DNA from: Chloroflexota bacterium
GTDB taxonomy: Bacteria; Chloroflexota; Anaerolineae; 4572-78; J111
DNA: 8,949 bases
NCBI GenBank assembly: GCA_003694775.1
Contig: RFJV01000346.1
Coordinates: 1 to 8,949 of the forward strand
Direction of reading: 5' to 3'
The position numbers were made by a program, and so were the translations under genes. Within the stretch, counting starts at the first letter, position 1. Every line of letters starts with the position of its first letter. The notes under the pieces are model-generated. The model ran no database searches and had not been told where the DNA came from. It worked only from the letters and a program-made list of their open reading frames with translations. Below, piece after piece: positions 1 to 8,039 of the stretch.

Positions 1-1
1 G

Positions 2-7
2 TATAAT
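2..7 (+). promoter_or_regulatory. Candidate -10 box of the signalling operon
   Basis: The hexamer TATAAT matches the sigma-70 -10 consensus exactly and lies 55 bases before the first start codon. That would give a leader of roughly 48 nt. The -35 region falls outside the window, so the promoter cannot be confirmed from both boxes. Confidence 0.5.
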
Positions 8-52
8 TGTACCTATCCAAAGCCGCTTTGCCAAGCATAACTGCCATCCAAC

Positions 53-60
53 GGAGGAGG
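53..60 (+). promoter_or_regulatory. Strong Shine-Dalgarno site of the FIST gene
   Basis: GGAGGAGG ends two bases before the ATG at 63; its first GGAGG core is five bases from the ATG. This fixes the start of the FIST gene. The selenoprotein candidate on the other strand carries a very similar site. Confidence 0.8.
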
Positions 61-62
61 CT

Positions 63-1253
63 ATGAAAATCGCCACAGCCTGGACAACCGTCCCCAATGT
101 TGAGCAGGCCGTGCAGACGGCCTTTGACAACCTGTCCGCCAGCCTGGACGGGCCGCCCAATCTGCTGATTGTGTACCCGTCCGTGGGGTACAGCATCAAC
201 GCGGTGGTATCTGCCCTGCAGAACACCGCGGCGGATATCCCCGTGCACGGCGGTACAAGCTGTCTGGGGGTGATGACCGCAGACGGATTCCATTCCGCGG
301 ACGGGGTGGGCCTGGGCATGCTGGGCCTGGCCGACCCGGATGGAAGCTACGGCGTGGGAGCCGCCGAAATGGGCGATGACCCCCGGCTGGCCGGCAGGCA
401 GGCCGTTGAACAGGCTGTGCAGAATGCGGGCCGCGAAGGCGAACTGCCGGCTCTTATCTGGCTGACCAGCGCCCCCGGAGCAGAAGAGTCGGTTCTGCGC
501 GGTATTCAGGATGTTGTGGGGGAGAGTGTGCCCATCGCCGGCGGAAGCAGTGCCGATAACACGGTGGAGGGAAACTGGGTGCAGTTTACCGCCAATTCTG
601 TGCACAAGAACGGCGTGGTGGTGACGGTGATGTATCCCTCTTCCGGCGTGCACCTGGCCTTCCACAGCGGCTACTGGCCCACCGACCACCGCGGGGTAGC
701 TACCCGCGCCGAAGGCCGCACGGTTTACGAGATTGACGGTCGTCCGGCGGCGCAGGTCTACAATGAATGGACCGGCGGGGTCATTCAGGATTTTCTGTCG
801 GGGGGCAGCATCCTGGGGGTGACCACCCTTCACCCGCTGGGGCGGATTGTGGGCGCGATTGGAGGCCTGCCGTATCACAAACTGGCCCACCCGGAACGGG
901 TAACGCCGGAGGGCGCGCTGACCCTCTTCGCCGATGTATCTACCGGCGATGAGCTGGTGCTGATGACGGGGACGCGCTCCAGCCTGGTCTCCCGCGCCGG
1001 ACGGGTAGCCCAGTCGGCACTGGAAAATGGAAATATCTCTGCCGACCGGGTGGCCGGGGCGCTGGTGGTCTACTGCGCCGGCTGTATGCTGACCATCCAG
1101 GACCGGATGAACGAAGTGGCCGCGGAAATCAACAAGGTGCTGGCCGGTGCACCTTTCCTGGGAACCTTTACCTTTGGGGAGCAGGGCTGTTTCCTGGGCG
1201 GCGAAAACCGGCACGGCAATTTGATGATTTCGGTGGCGGTGTTTGAGAAATAA
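63..1253 (+). CDS. FIST-domain sensory protein (FIST_N + FIST_C)
   Basis: This 396-residue protein has the size and motif order of FIST proteins, a family proposed to bind small ligands in signal transduction. The N-terminal FIST domain covers about residues 25-215 and includes the glycine-rich segments GGTSCLGV (near 63-70) and GGSSADN (near 160-166). The FIST_C part covers about 220-380 and carries CAGC followed by an amphipathic helix, then FGEQGCFLGGE near the end. There is no signal peptide or membrane segment, so it should be cytoplasmic. The ATG follows a GGAGGAGG site. The stop codon abuts the histidine kinase start, so the two are co-transcribed and probably coupled. Inference: it supplies the ligand input to the kinase and receiver downstream. 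The ligand cannot be deduced. The family call is confident; the role within the pathway is inferred from gene order. Confidence 0.88.
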   Translation: MKIATAWTTVPNVEQAVQTAFDNLSASLDGPPNLLIVYPSVGYSINAVVSALQNTAADIPVHGGTSCLGVMTADGFHSADGVGLGMLGLADPDGSYGVGAAEMGDDPRLAGRQAVEQAVQNAGREGELPALIWLTSAPGAEESVLRGIQDVVGESVPIAGGSSADNTVEGNWVQFTANSVHKNGVVVTVMYPSSGVHLAFHSGYWPTDHRGVATRAEGRTVYEIDGRPAAQVYNEWTGGVIQDFLSGGSILGVTTLHPLGRIVGAIGGLPYHKLAHPERVTPEGALTLFADVSTGDELVLMTGTRSSLVSRAGRVAQSALENGNISADRVAGALVVYCAGCMLTIQDRMNEVAAEINKVLAGAPFLGTFTFGEQGCFLGGENRHGNLMISVAVFEK

Positions 1254-1254
1254 C

Positions 1255-2784
1255 GTGGCGTCTGCAGAACTGCTTAACAACTTTATCCACATCCTGCAAA
1301 CCGGCTCGCCCGATATCCAGGCCGCGGCAGAACTGGCCCGGCAAATTCCCCTGCCCGACTTGCTGGCCGCGTTCAGCCAAACCCTGTCCGAGGCCCGTCA
1401 GCAGGCCGCGGTGATGGAGCGGCGCCGGCTGGCCGTGCAGGAAGAACTTCAGGAACTCAAGCTGGATGCCGCGCAATCGCGCCAGGAGGCCGCGGCCCGG
1501 CTGGAAGAGCTGGAAAACTTGCTGGATGGCCTCCGCTCGATAACCGCGCTGACCAACCCGGAGCAGATTTTGCAGGAGATGCTCTCGGTTCTGCGCCGGG
1601 TGCTCTTATTTGAAGAGGCGGCAGTGCTTGTGCCGGCCACCAACCCGCCGGTGCTTTTTGTGGTCCAGGTGGCTACCTCGCCTCTGCTGGCCCATACCCG
1701 CTGGCAAACAGGCAAGCTGTTCCAGCGGGTGCTGGATGGCGAAATCGTTTCCATCTTCAACACCGCCCTGGCGGCAGAATGGCAAAACCAGCCCGCCGAA
1801 CTGCTCTCCAGGGCAGTTTCTGCCCTTCACATCCCCCTGCTGACCGACCAACAGCGGGCCATTTTGATTTGTACCTATTCTAAACGGGGATACTTTACCC
1901 GTCACCATACCGAACTGGCCCAACGCTTCTCCCCCCTGGCCGTCCAGGCCCTGCAAACCGCGGAACTGGTTTCTGCCTTACAGCAGGAGCGAGACACCCT
2001 GGAGGCACGGGTGCAGGAACGCACGCGCGAACTGCAGGCCGCCCGCGACCAGGCCATCGAGGCCAGCCGCTGGAAAAGCCAACTGCTGGCAAAAACCAGC
2101 CACGAACTGCGCACCCCTCTCAACGCGGTTGTCGGCTTTGCCGAAATGCTGGAAGCCGGCGTTTACGGCGAACTGCCGGAAAAGCCCCGGCAAATTTTGC
2201 GGGAAATTATCGCCAACACCGGCTACCTGACCACCCTGGTAGATAACCTGCTTCAGCAGTCCCAGTCTGAACATTCTGCCCGGCGAACGTACATCCAGCC
2301 TGTTGACCTGCGCAGTCTGCTTCAGCGGGTTGTTGGCCTGCTTGCCTCAGTGGCGGAAAAGAAAGGCCTGCGGCTGGCAGTCCACATCCCCCCCGAATTT
2401 CCGGCCCACGTTCTGACCGACGAAGAAAAGCTGTTCCGCATTTTGCGGAATCTGGTAGAAAACAGTATAAAGTTTACCCCGCAGGGAACTGTTTCCATTC
2501 ACACCGCCTGCGTTGACGGAACGCATTGGCGGATTGCGGTGCGGGATACCGGCATCGGCATACCCGACGAAGCGCAGACCACTATTTTCGAGGCCTTTCG
2601 CCAGCTCAACCCCTCGACGGTGGAAAAGGAATCCGGCCTGGGCTTAGGGCTGTCGATTGTGAAAGACCTGGTCGACCTGCTGGGGGGCCAGATTGAAGTG
2701 CACAGTACGCCCGGTCAGGGCACAGAATTTGCAGTCCTCTTCCCGTTAATGACCACCCACTCGGAGAATGACGGTCATGACTGA
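1255..2784 (+). CDS. Soluble GAF-domain sensor histidine kinase
   Basis: An autophosphorylating histidine kinase of about 509 residues. In order it has an N-terminal helical part, a charged coiled coil (about 45-90), a GAF-like sensor domain (about 92-236), a second coiled coil (about 240-272), a HisKA dimerisation domain with the phospho-acceptor in SHELRTP (His283), and a HATPase_c domain. The ATPase domain shows the N box N-L-V-E-N (399-403), the G1 box DTGIG (from Asp431) and the G2 box GLGLGLSIV (from 461). No transmembrane helix is visible, so the signal is cytoplasmic, perhaps delivered by the FIST partner. The start is uncertain: GTG at 1255 leaves one base after the FIST stop, and an in-frame TTG at 1243 would overlap it by 11 bases; neither has a strong ribosome binding site. 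GTG was preferred as the commoner start. The gene overlaps the receiver gene, so the three form one unit. Confidence 0.93.
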
Positions 2785-3160
2785 ATTCACTGCTTTGATA
2801 ATTGAGGATGACGTTCAGCTTTCCACCATCTTTGCCGAAGCGGTCAAAAGTGCCGGATTTGCGGTCCGGGTGGTGCATGATGGACAGCAAGCCCTGCAGT
2901 CGCTGTCGGCAGACCCTCCGCACCTGGTAGTGCTGGATTTACATCTGCCCCACGTACCGGGAGATAAAGTCCTGCAGGCCATCCGCACCGACGAGCGGAT
3001 AGAAAATATCCCTGTGGTGGTGGTCACCGCGGATGCGCGTCTGGCCGACGAAGTGCGCGATGAAGCCACCCTGACCCTCATCAAGCCGGTCGGGTTCTAC
3101 CAGCTCCAAAGCCTGACCAGCCGCCTGCTCCACCTGCTTTCCACGCCTCCCAACGGCTAG
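2777..3160 (+). CDS. Single-domain response regulator (CheY-like receiver)
   Basis: About 127 residues, a bare receiver domain with no output domain. The acidic pocket E-D-D is at 10-12, the phospho-acceptor is Asp54 in VVLDLHLP, the switch threonine is at 84 (VVVVTA), and the conserved lysine is at 103 in IKP. All catalytic positions are present, so it should be phosphorylated by the kinase encoded just upstream. The gene overlaps the kinase end by 8 bases if ATG 2777 is used. A GGAG at 2763-2766 is spaced well for 2777 and too close for the in-frame ATG at 2768, which is why 2777 was chosen. With no DNA-binding or enzymatic domain, its output must be protein-protein contact or phosphotransfer to a partner elsewhere in the genome. 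It is the last gene of the operon. Confidence 0.92.
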
Positions 3161-3170
3161 CCCGGAGCCG
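3154..3170 (+). terminator. Weak hairpin at the end of the signalling operon
   Basis: CGGCT and AGCCG form a perfect 5-bp stem around a 7-base loop spanning the receiver stop codon. No T-run follows, so this is not a standard intrinsic terminator. It is recorded only because it sits exactly at the operon end. Confidence 0.18.
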
Positions 3171-3220
3171 TACCTTCTGCCCCCATTCCGGGTTCCTGTC
3201 CTACAGCAGGGTGATGAGCA

Positions 3221-3300
3221 ACCCTTCTGCTTTGCTAGCCTGCTACCCTTCTGCTTTGCTACCCTGCTACTTTGCTACTTTGCTACCCTGCTACTTTGCT
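3221..3300. repeat. Ten-unit 8-bp tandem repeat array
   Basis: Exactly 80 bases divide into ten octamers. In order they are ACCCTTCT, GCTTTGCT, AGCCTGCT, ACCCTTCT, GCTTTGCT, ACCCTGCT, ACTTTGCT, ACTTTGCT, ACCCTGCT and ACTTTGCT, followed by a decayed ACTTTTAT. The consensus is AC(C/T)(C/T)TGCT. A 16-base higher-order unit is repeated at 3221-3236 and 3245-3260. The array is intergenic, starts 60 bases after the receiver stop and ends about 107 bases before the -10 box of glgX. No coding potential is apparent. It is most likely a slippage-generated minisatellite. Confidence 0.85.
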
Positions 3301-3360
3301 ACTTTTATACAACCATCCGCGAGCTGATGACAGACGGCCAGGCTCAGGCGGCGGAGACGG

Positions 3361-3385
3361 CTTCACCCTTGCCCGAAGGGTAAAG
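3361..3385. repeat. Inverted repeat upstream of the glgX promoter
   Basis: ACCCTT (3365-3370) and AAGGGT (3376-3381) pair perfectly around GCCCG. CTT (3361-3363) and AAG (3383-3385) extend the stem beyond one mismatch. It lies about 25 bases upstream of the -10 box, just before where a -35 element would sit. This could be a regulator binding site or a terminator remnant for the upstream operon; no T-run follows it. Confidence 0.35.
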
Positions 3386-3406
3386 CTGGTAAAATCCCGG
3401 CCCATT

Positions 3407-3415
3407 TGCTATAAT
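3407..3415 (+). promoter_or_regulatory. Extended -10 promoter of glgX
   Basis: TGCTATAAT is a perfect extended -10 element (TGn plus TATAAT). No good -35 hexamer is visible at the usual spacing, which is typical of extended -10 promoters. It would start transcription near 3422 and leave a leader of about 60 nt before glgX. Confidence 0.6.
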
Positions 3416-3442
3416 TTCCGGCGTTAAATCGACAGAAAACAG

Positions 3443-3461
3443 GCCGGGCTTGCTGTCCGGC
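3443..3461 (+). other. Possible leader hairpin before glgX
   Basis: GCCGG (3443-3447) and CCGGC (3457-3461) form a 5-bp GC stem with a 9-base loop, 12 bases before the GGAG of the ribosome binding site. It may be chance in GC-rich DNA. No known riboswitch fold is recognised. Confidence 0.2.
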
Positions 3462-3480
3462 TGAAATTAGATTGGAGATT

Positions 3481-5643
<2,163 letters not shown>

Positions 5644-5678
5644 GGACAACCGTTTGCTCGTAAATCCCGCAGTTCAGC

Positions 5679-6578
5679 CTATTCATCGCTGTGCTGACCG
5701 CCCGCCGGCGGGGCAGATTCTGTGGGCGGCGGGACAGGTGTTGGGGTCGCGGTGGCTTCGGCAACGGAGGCAGGAGGTTCAACGCCGGCCTGGGCAAGCT
5801 GTTCGTCAATGACCTGCTGGAAAACCTCGAACGGTTGGGCGCCGGAAATGAACACCCCGTTGACCAGGAAAGCCGGTGTGCCCCGCACCCCCAGCGACTG
5901 TATCCCCAGCGACTGCTGGGTCACAAAGCTGGTGTACCGGCCCGACCGCAGACATTCGGCAAAGGCGTCGGTATCCAGGCCGAGCGTACCGGCCAGCTCC
6001 ACCAGCCGCTCCTGGCTGAGGGTACTGCGGGTGGTGTTCTGGTCTGCAAACACGGCATCGTGGAAAGGCCAGAACTGCCCCTGTTCTGCGGCACATTCGC
6101 TGGCTTCTGCGGCCCGGTTTGATTCTGGCCCCAGGATGGCAAAATGCTTGTACACAAAGCGAACTTTTCCGGTGCTGATGTACTGCTCTCTAATCCGACC
6201 CAACGAGTCGGCGGCAAAACGCCCGCAGAACGGTCACTTGAAGTCGCTGAATTCGACCAGCGTCACCAGCGCGTCGTCCTGCCCCTGGAAGTGCCGGGCG
6301 TCCGACAGCACCAGGTCCATCAGGCTGGGGGTTGGTGCCGGGGCCGATGTGCCGGTTGCTGTGCCGGTTTCCGCGGCGGGCGCGGCAGGCTGTTCTGCCG
6401 TCTGCGCCGCCTGGGTGGGGACCGGGGTCGCGGTGACCACCACCTGGACCGGTTGGGCCGCTGTCCGGCTGAACAGGTAGCCCAGCGCGGCTCCGATGAC
6501 CAGAACGATGACCAGCGCCAGGCCAAACATCAGCCGGCTCTGGCCGTTTGAAGAATGGGGTGCAGGATTGGACTGCAT
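5679..6578 (-). CDS. Membrane-anchored DsbA-like selenoprotein candidate (UPFC motif, in-frame UGA)
   Basis: Read through one in-frame TGA at 6236-6234, this is a 299-residue DsbA/Thioredoxin_4-type disulfide oxidoreductase. The ATG at 6578 follows an AGGAGG site. Residues 1-15 are polar, 16-36 form one membrane helix, about 40-85 is an Ala/Pro/Thr-rich linker, and about 88-250 is the redox domain, so the domain should face outside the membrane. The active site reads E-F-S-D-F-K-(UGA115)-P-F-C118-G-R-F: the stop codon lies exactly where the first Cys of CxxC belongs. The downstream part is a normal fold with the cis-proline in R-G-T-P (Pro235) and a low-complexity tail. The frame is open on both sides with no indel, and a SECIS-like hairpin follows the UGA. 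Selenocysteine insertion is therefore the favoured reading. The alternative is a Cys-to-stop nonsense mutation or sequencing error. The gene ends 35 bases from the convergent glgX stop. Confidence 0.82.
6195..6211 (-). promoter_or_regulatory. Candidate bacterial SECIS hairpin
   Basis: On the coding strand CCGACUCGUUGGGUCGG folds into seven stacked pairs (six Watson-Crick and one U-G) closed by the triloop GUU. It occupies nucleotides 23-39 after the UGA, with the loop G at +30. Bacterial SECIS elements recognised by SelB are short hairpins inside the coding region just after UGA, with a conserved G at the start of a small apical loop. This one agrees. An alternative overlapping hairpin at +8 to +23 with loop GUUUU is also possible. 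Confidence 0.6.
6234..6236 (-). other. In-frame UGA, proposed selenocysteine codon (Sec115)
   Basis: The codon reads TGA on the minus strand between AAG (Lys) and CCG (Pro). It is followed by TTC TGC, making U-P-F-C where the family has C-P-F-C. One base change from TGC or TGT would also produce it, so a nonsense mutation is the competing explanation. The next base is C, as in the E. coli fdhF selenocysteine context. Confidence 0.75.
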
Positions 6579-6582
6579 AGCT

Positions 6583-6588
6583 CCTCCT
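6583..6588 (-). promoter_or_regulatory. Shine-Dalgarno site of the selenoprotein candidate
   Basis: AGGAGG on the minus strand is four bases from the ATG at 6578. It selects this start over an upstream in-frame ATG at 6635, which lies upstream of the predicted transcription start. Confidence 0.8.
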
Positions 6589-6623
6589 CGAAAAAAAGTG
6601 AATTCCCCCCTCCGGTAGGGTAA

Positions 6624-6632
6624 ATTATACCA
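6624..6632 (-). promoter_or_regulatory. Extended -10 promoter of the selenoprotein candidate
   Basis: On the minus strand TGGTATAAT is a perfect extended -10 (TGn then TATAAT). The start point would be near 6616, giving a leader of about 38 nt. No clear -35 box is seen. A live promoter and strong ribosome binding site argue that the gene is expressed and not decaying. Confidence 0.65.
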
Positions 6633-6637
6633 CAAAA

Positions 6638-6650
6638 GTATCTACTTAGC
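6638..6650 (+). repeat. Third, diverged copy of the repeat core
   Basis: GTATCTACTTAGC resembles GTAACTACTCAGC at 6726-6738 and, on the minus strand, GTATCTATTCAGC at 6866-6854. A GGAAC follows in this copy and in the left-arm copy. It overlaps where the -35 region of the minus-strand promoter would lie. Confidence 0.5.
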
Positions 6651-6684
6651 AGTGCCTGGAACATTCACTCGATAACACATATTT

Positions 6685-6908
6685 CACCGGGGAGACGCGG
6701 AGGACGCAGAGAAAAAAGAAATTTTGTAACTACTCAGCATAAGGAACAAGGACCGAAAATTTCTCACACAAAGACACGGAGACACAAAGAATTATTAAAA
6801 AAATCTCTGTGCCTTTGTGTCTTTGTGTGAGAATTCATCCTCCACGTTCGTCGGCTGAATAGATACGAAATTTTGCTGTCACTCTGCGTTCTCTGCGGCT
6901 CGGCGGTG
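6685..6908. repeat. 224-bp nested imperfect inverted repeat
   Basis: Both arms share the same order of blocks around an axis near 6797. The outer block CACCG...ACGCAGAG (from 6685) is mirrored by CTCTGCGT...CGGTG (ending 6908). A middle block GTAACTACTCAGC (6726-6738) is mirrored at 6854-6866. An inner perfect 17-mer TTCTCACACAAAGACAC (6761-6777) is mirrored at 6817-6833, continuing with mismatches to about 6790/6804. The inner arms contain octamers such as ACACAAAG and ACACGGAG, and the outer arms nonamers GACGCGGAG and GACGCAGAG. There is no transposase ORF. It could be a MITE-like or REP-like intergenic element, or act as a large transcriptional hairpin. Confidence 0.8.
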
Positions 6909-6989
6909 TACAAATCCGCCGCTCCACGAAGCAAAAAAATGCCCCGCTGTTATGGGAAACCCGCTACCTGTCCCCGCCAGCCGGTGGAT

Positions 6990-8039
6990 TTAAGGCCGGT
7001 TTTCCGCAGGGACAAAAACAAACCGCCAGAGATACTCGGCCAGCATCCAGCTTTCTTCCGGGGTGAATATTTGTCCAAAGCCGGGCATTCCGGTGCCCAT
7101 CCCCCCGCGACGGATTTTCGCATAGTAAATTTCGCTACGCCCGCCGAGCATTATCCGGGGGTCGGCAAAGGCGGTCGGTTTGCCGGCTTGCGGCATGTCG
7201 GAATGCTCCAGGGCGTGCTGGGCTTGCAGTACCGCCGCGCCCGGCCCGGTGCCGCTTCCGTCCTCGCCGTGACAGGCGGCGCAGTTTTTGGCGTAAAGCG
7301 TGCTGGCCTGCGCCAGGCGGTCGCCCTGCAGGGACGATGTCCACAGGTGCGCCACCACGTCCCAGGCGTCGGGCTGGTTCATTCCGTGGGCTACCAGCAT
7401 TGACCAGGCTTCCACCGGACTGTGCTGTTGCCGCCAGGCCGGGTTGAACAGGTCGGCTGGCAGGGTGTTCTGGTGGGTGGCGGTGATTTCAGCGCCCCGG
7501 CCGGGAGAGGGAGGCGTGTCCGGGATAGTCTCTGCGGGATGTTCGGCATCGATGTTGATGCCGCGCGCCGCCAGCGATTCCAGGGCCGGGTCTGGCGGCT
7601 GGGAGGGCGGCAGGGCATCCGGCTGGGACGGGTCGTACACTTCGATGGTGCCCCGCATCCGCCAGTGGTTGGGACTGCACCAGGTGCTGCAGTATACGGT
7701 ATACCTGCCGGGCCGGTCAAACGTAACTTCCACTTCCCGAACCTGACCGGGGTCCACGTGGCCGATGTCGATGCCCAGCCCCGGCCCGATGGCAATACCG
7801 TGGGTTACATCGGGAACGGAGAAGCGCAGACGCACGGTTTCGCCGGCGGCCACGCGGATGGCGTCGGGTTGGAAGCCGCCGGCTTCGGGTGCGGCCGCGG
7901 TGATGTCTATCACCCGTACTGGCGAAAGAGCCAGCCGGACGAAATACTGGTATCCCAGCAGGGCAACCGGTACGCCGGCCAGGATGAACAGCAAGACGGC
8001 CAGGGCAAACCGTTCCAGGCGGTTGGTGGGAGTGGTCAT
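6990..8039 (-). CDS. Membrane-anchored CuA cupredoxin-cytochrome c fusion
   Basis: A protein of about 349 residues with one N-terminal membrane helix (about 12-33), a cupredoxin domain (about 40-135), a Pro-rich linker (about 137-180) and a class I cytochrome c domain (about 240-345). The copper site has the CuA signature: His80 in DVTHGI, then C117-x3-C121-x3-H125-x2-M128 (CSTWCSPNHWRM), as in cytochrome oxidase subunit II and NosZ. The heme site is C253-A-A-C-H257, with Met318 in GTGMPGF the likely axial ligand. It should move electrons on the outer face of the membrane. ATG 8039 overlaps the upstream stop as ATGA, implying coupling; an in-frame ATG at 8054 is possible, and neither has a clear Shine-Dalgarno site. 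It might be an oxidase subunit II, but no subunit I is visible and the NosR/NapH-like neighbour suggests a nitrous oxide reductase donor. The domain calls are firm; the pathway is inferred. Confidence 0.88.
   Translation of the reverse strand: MTTPTNRLERFALAVLLFILAGVPVALLGYQYFVRLALSPVRVIDITAAAPEAGGFQPDAIRVAAGETVRLRFSVPDVTHGIAIGPGLGIDIGHVDPGQVREVEVTFDRPGRYTVYCSTWCSPNHWRMRGTIEVYDPSQPDALPPSQPPDPALESLAARGINIDAEHPAETIPDTPPSPGRGAEITATHQNTLPADLFNPAWRQQHSPVEAWSMLVAHGMNQPDAWDVVAHLWTSSLQGDRLAQASTLYAKNCAACHGEDGSGTGPGAAVLQAQHALEHSDMPQAGKPTAFADPRIMLGGRSEIYYAKIRRGGMGTGMPGFGQIFTPEESWMLAEYLWRFVFVPAENRP

Larger units (their letters stand above)
6579..6989. other. Non-coding spacer between two minus-strand genes
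   Basis: These 411 bases hold the ribosome binding site and promoter of the selenoprotein candidate, a diverged repeat copy at 6638-6650 and the inverted repeat at 6685-6908. Beyond it, 6909-6989 has a run of seven A (T on the minus strand) near 6935 but no convincing stem before it, so no clear intrinsic terminator was found for the cytochrome gene. No protein or tRNA is seen in the spacer. It is AT-richer than the genes. Confidence 0.7.

Noticed and set aside
3221..3300. CRISPR array
   Set aside because: The units are contiguous octamers with no spacers, and there are no cas genes nearby.
5644..5678. Bidirectional terminator between the convergent glgX and selenoprotein genes
   Set aside because: The 35-base gap was read for a stem followed by T-runs on either strand and none was found.
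5679..6203. The downstream half of the DsbA-like gene as a separate protein starting at TTG 6203
   Set aside because: It would begin inside the redox domain, lacking the first strand, the CxxC motif and the membrane anchor, and there is no ribosome binding site. Readthrough of the UGA explains the sequence better.
6234..6236. UGA reassigned to tryptophan or glycine (alternative genetic code)
   Set aside because: The histidine kinase and the Fe-S protein end naturally at TGA, with the stops overlapping the next start codons, and TGG is used for tryptophan throughout. A global reassignment is therefore unlikely.
5722..6480. A 252-residue plus-strand open frame across the selenoprotein candidate
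   Set aside because: It is a shadow of the minus-strand DsbA-like gene. The minus strand has the promoter, ribosome binding site, membrane helix and redox motif; the plus-strand product has none.
6873..7403. A 176-residue plus-strand open frame over the end of the cytochrome gene
   Set aside because: It overlaps the right arm of the inverted repeat and the antisense of the cytochrome c domain, has no domain signal and no ribosome binding site.
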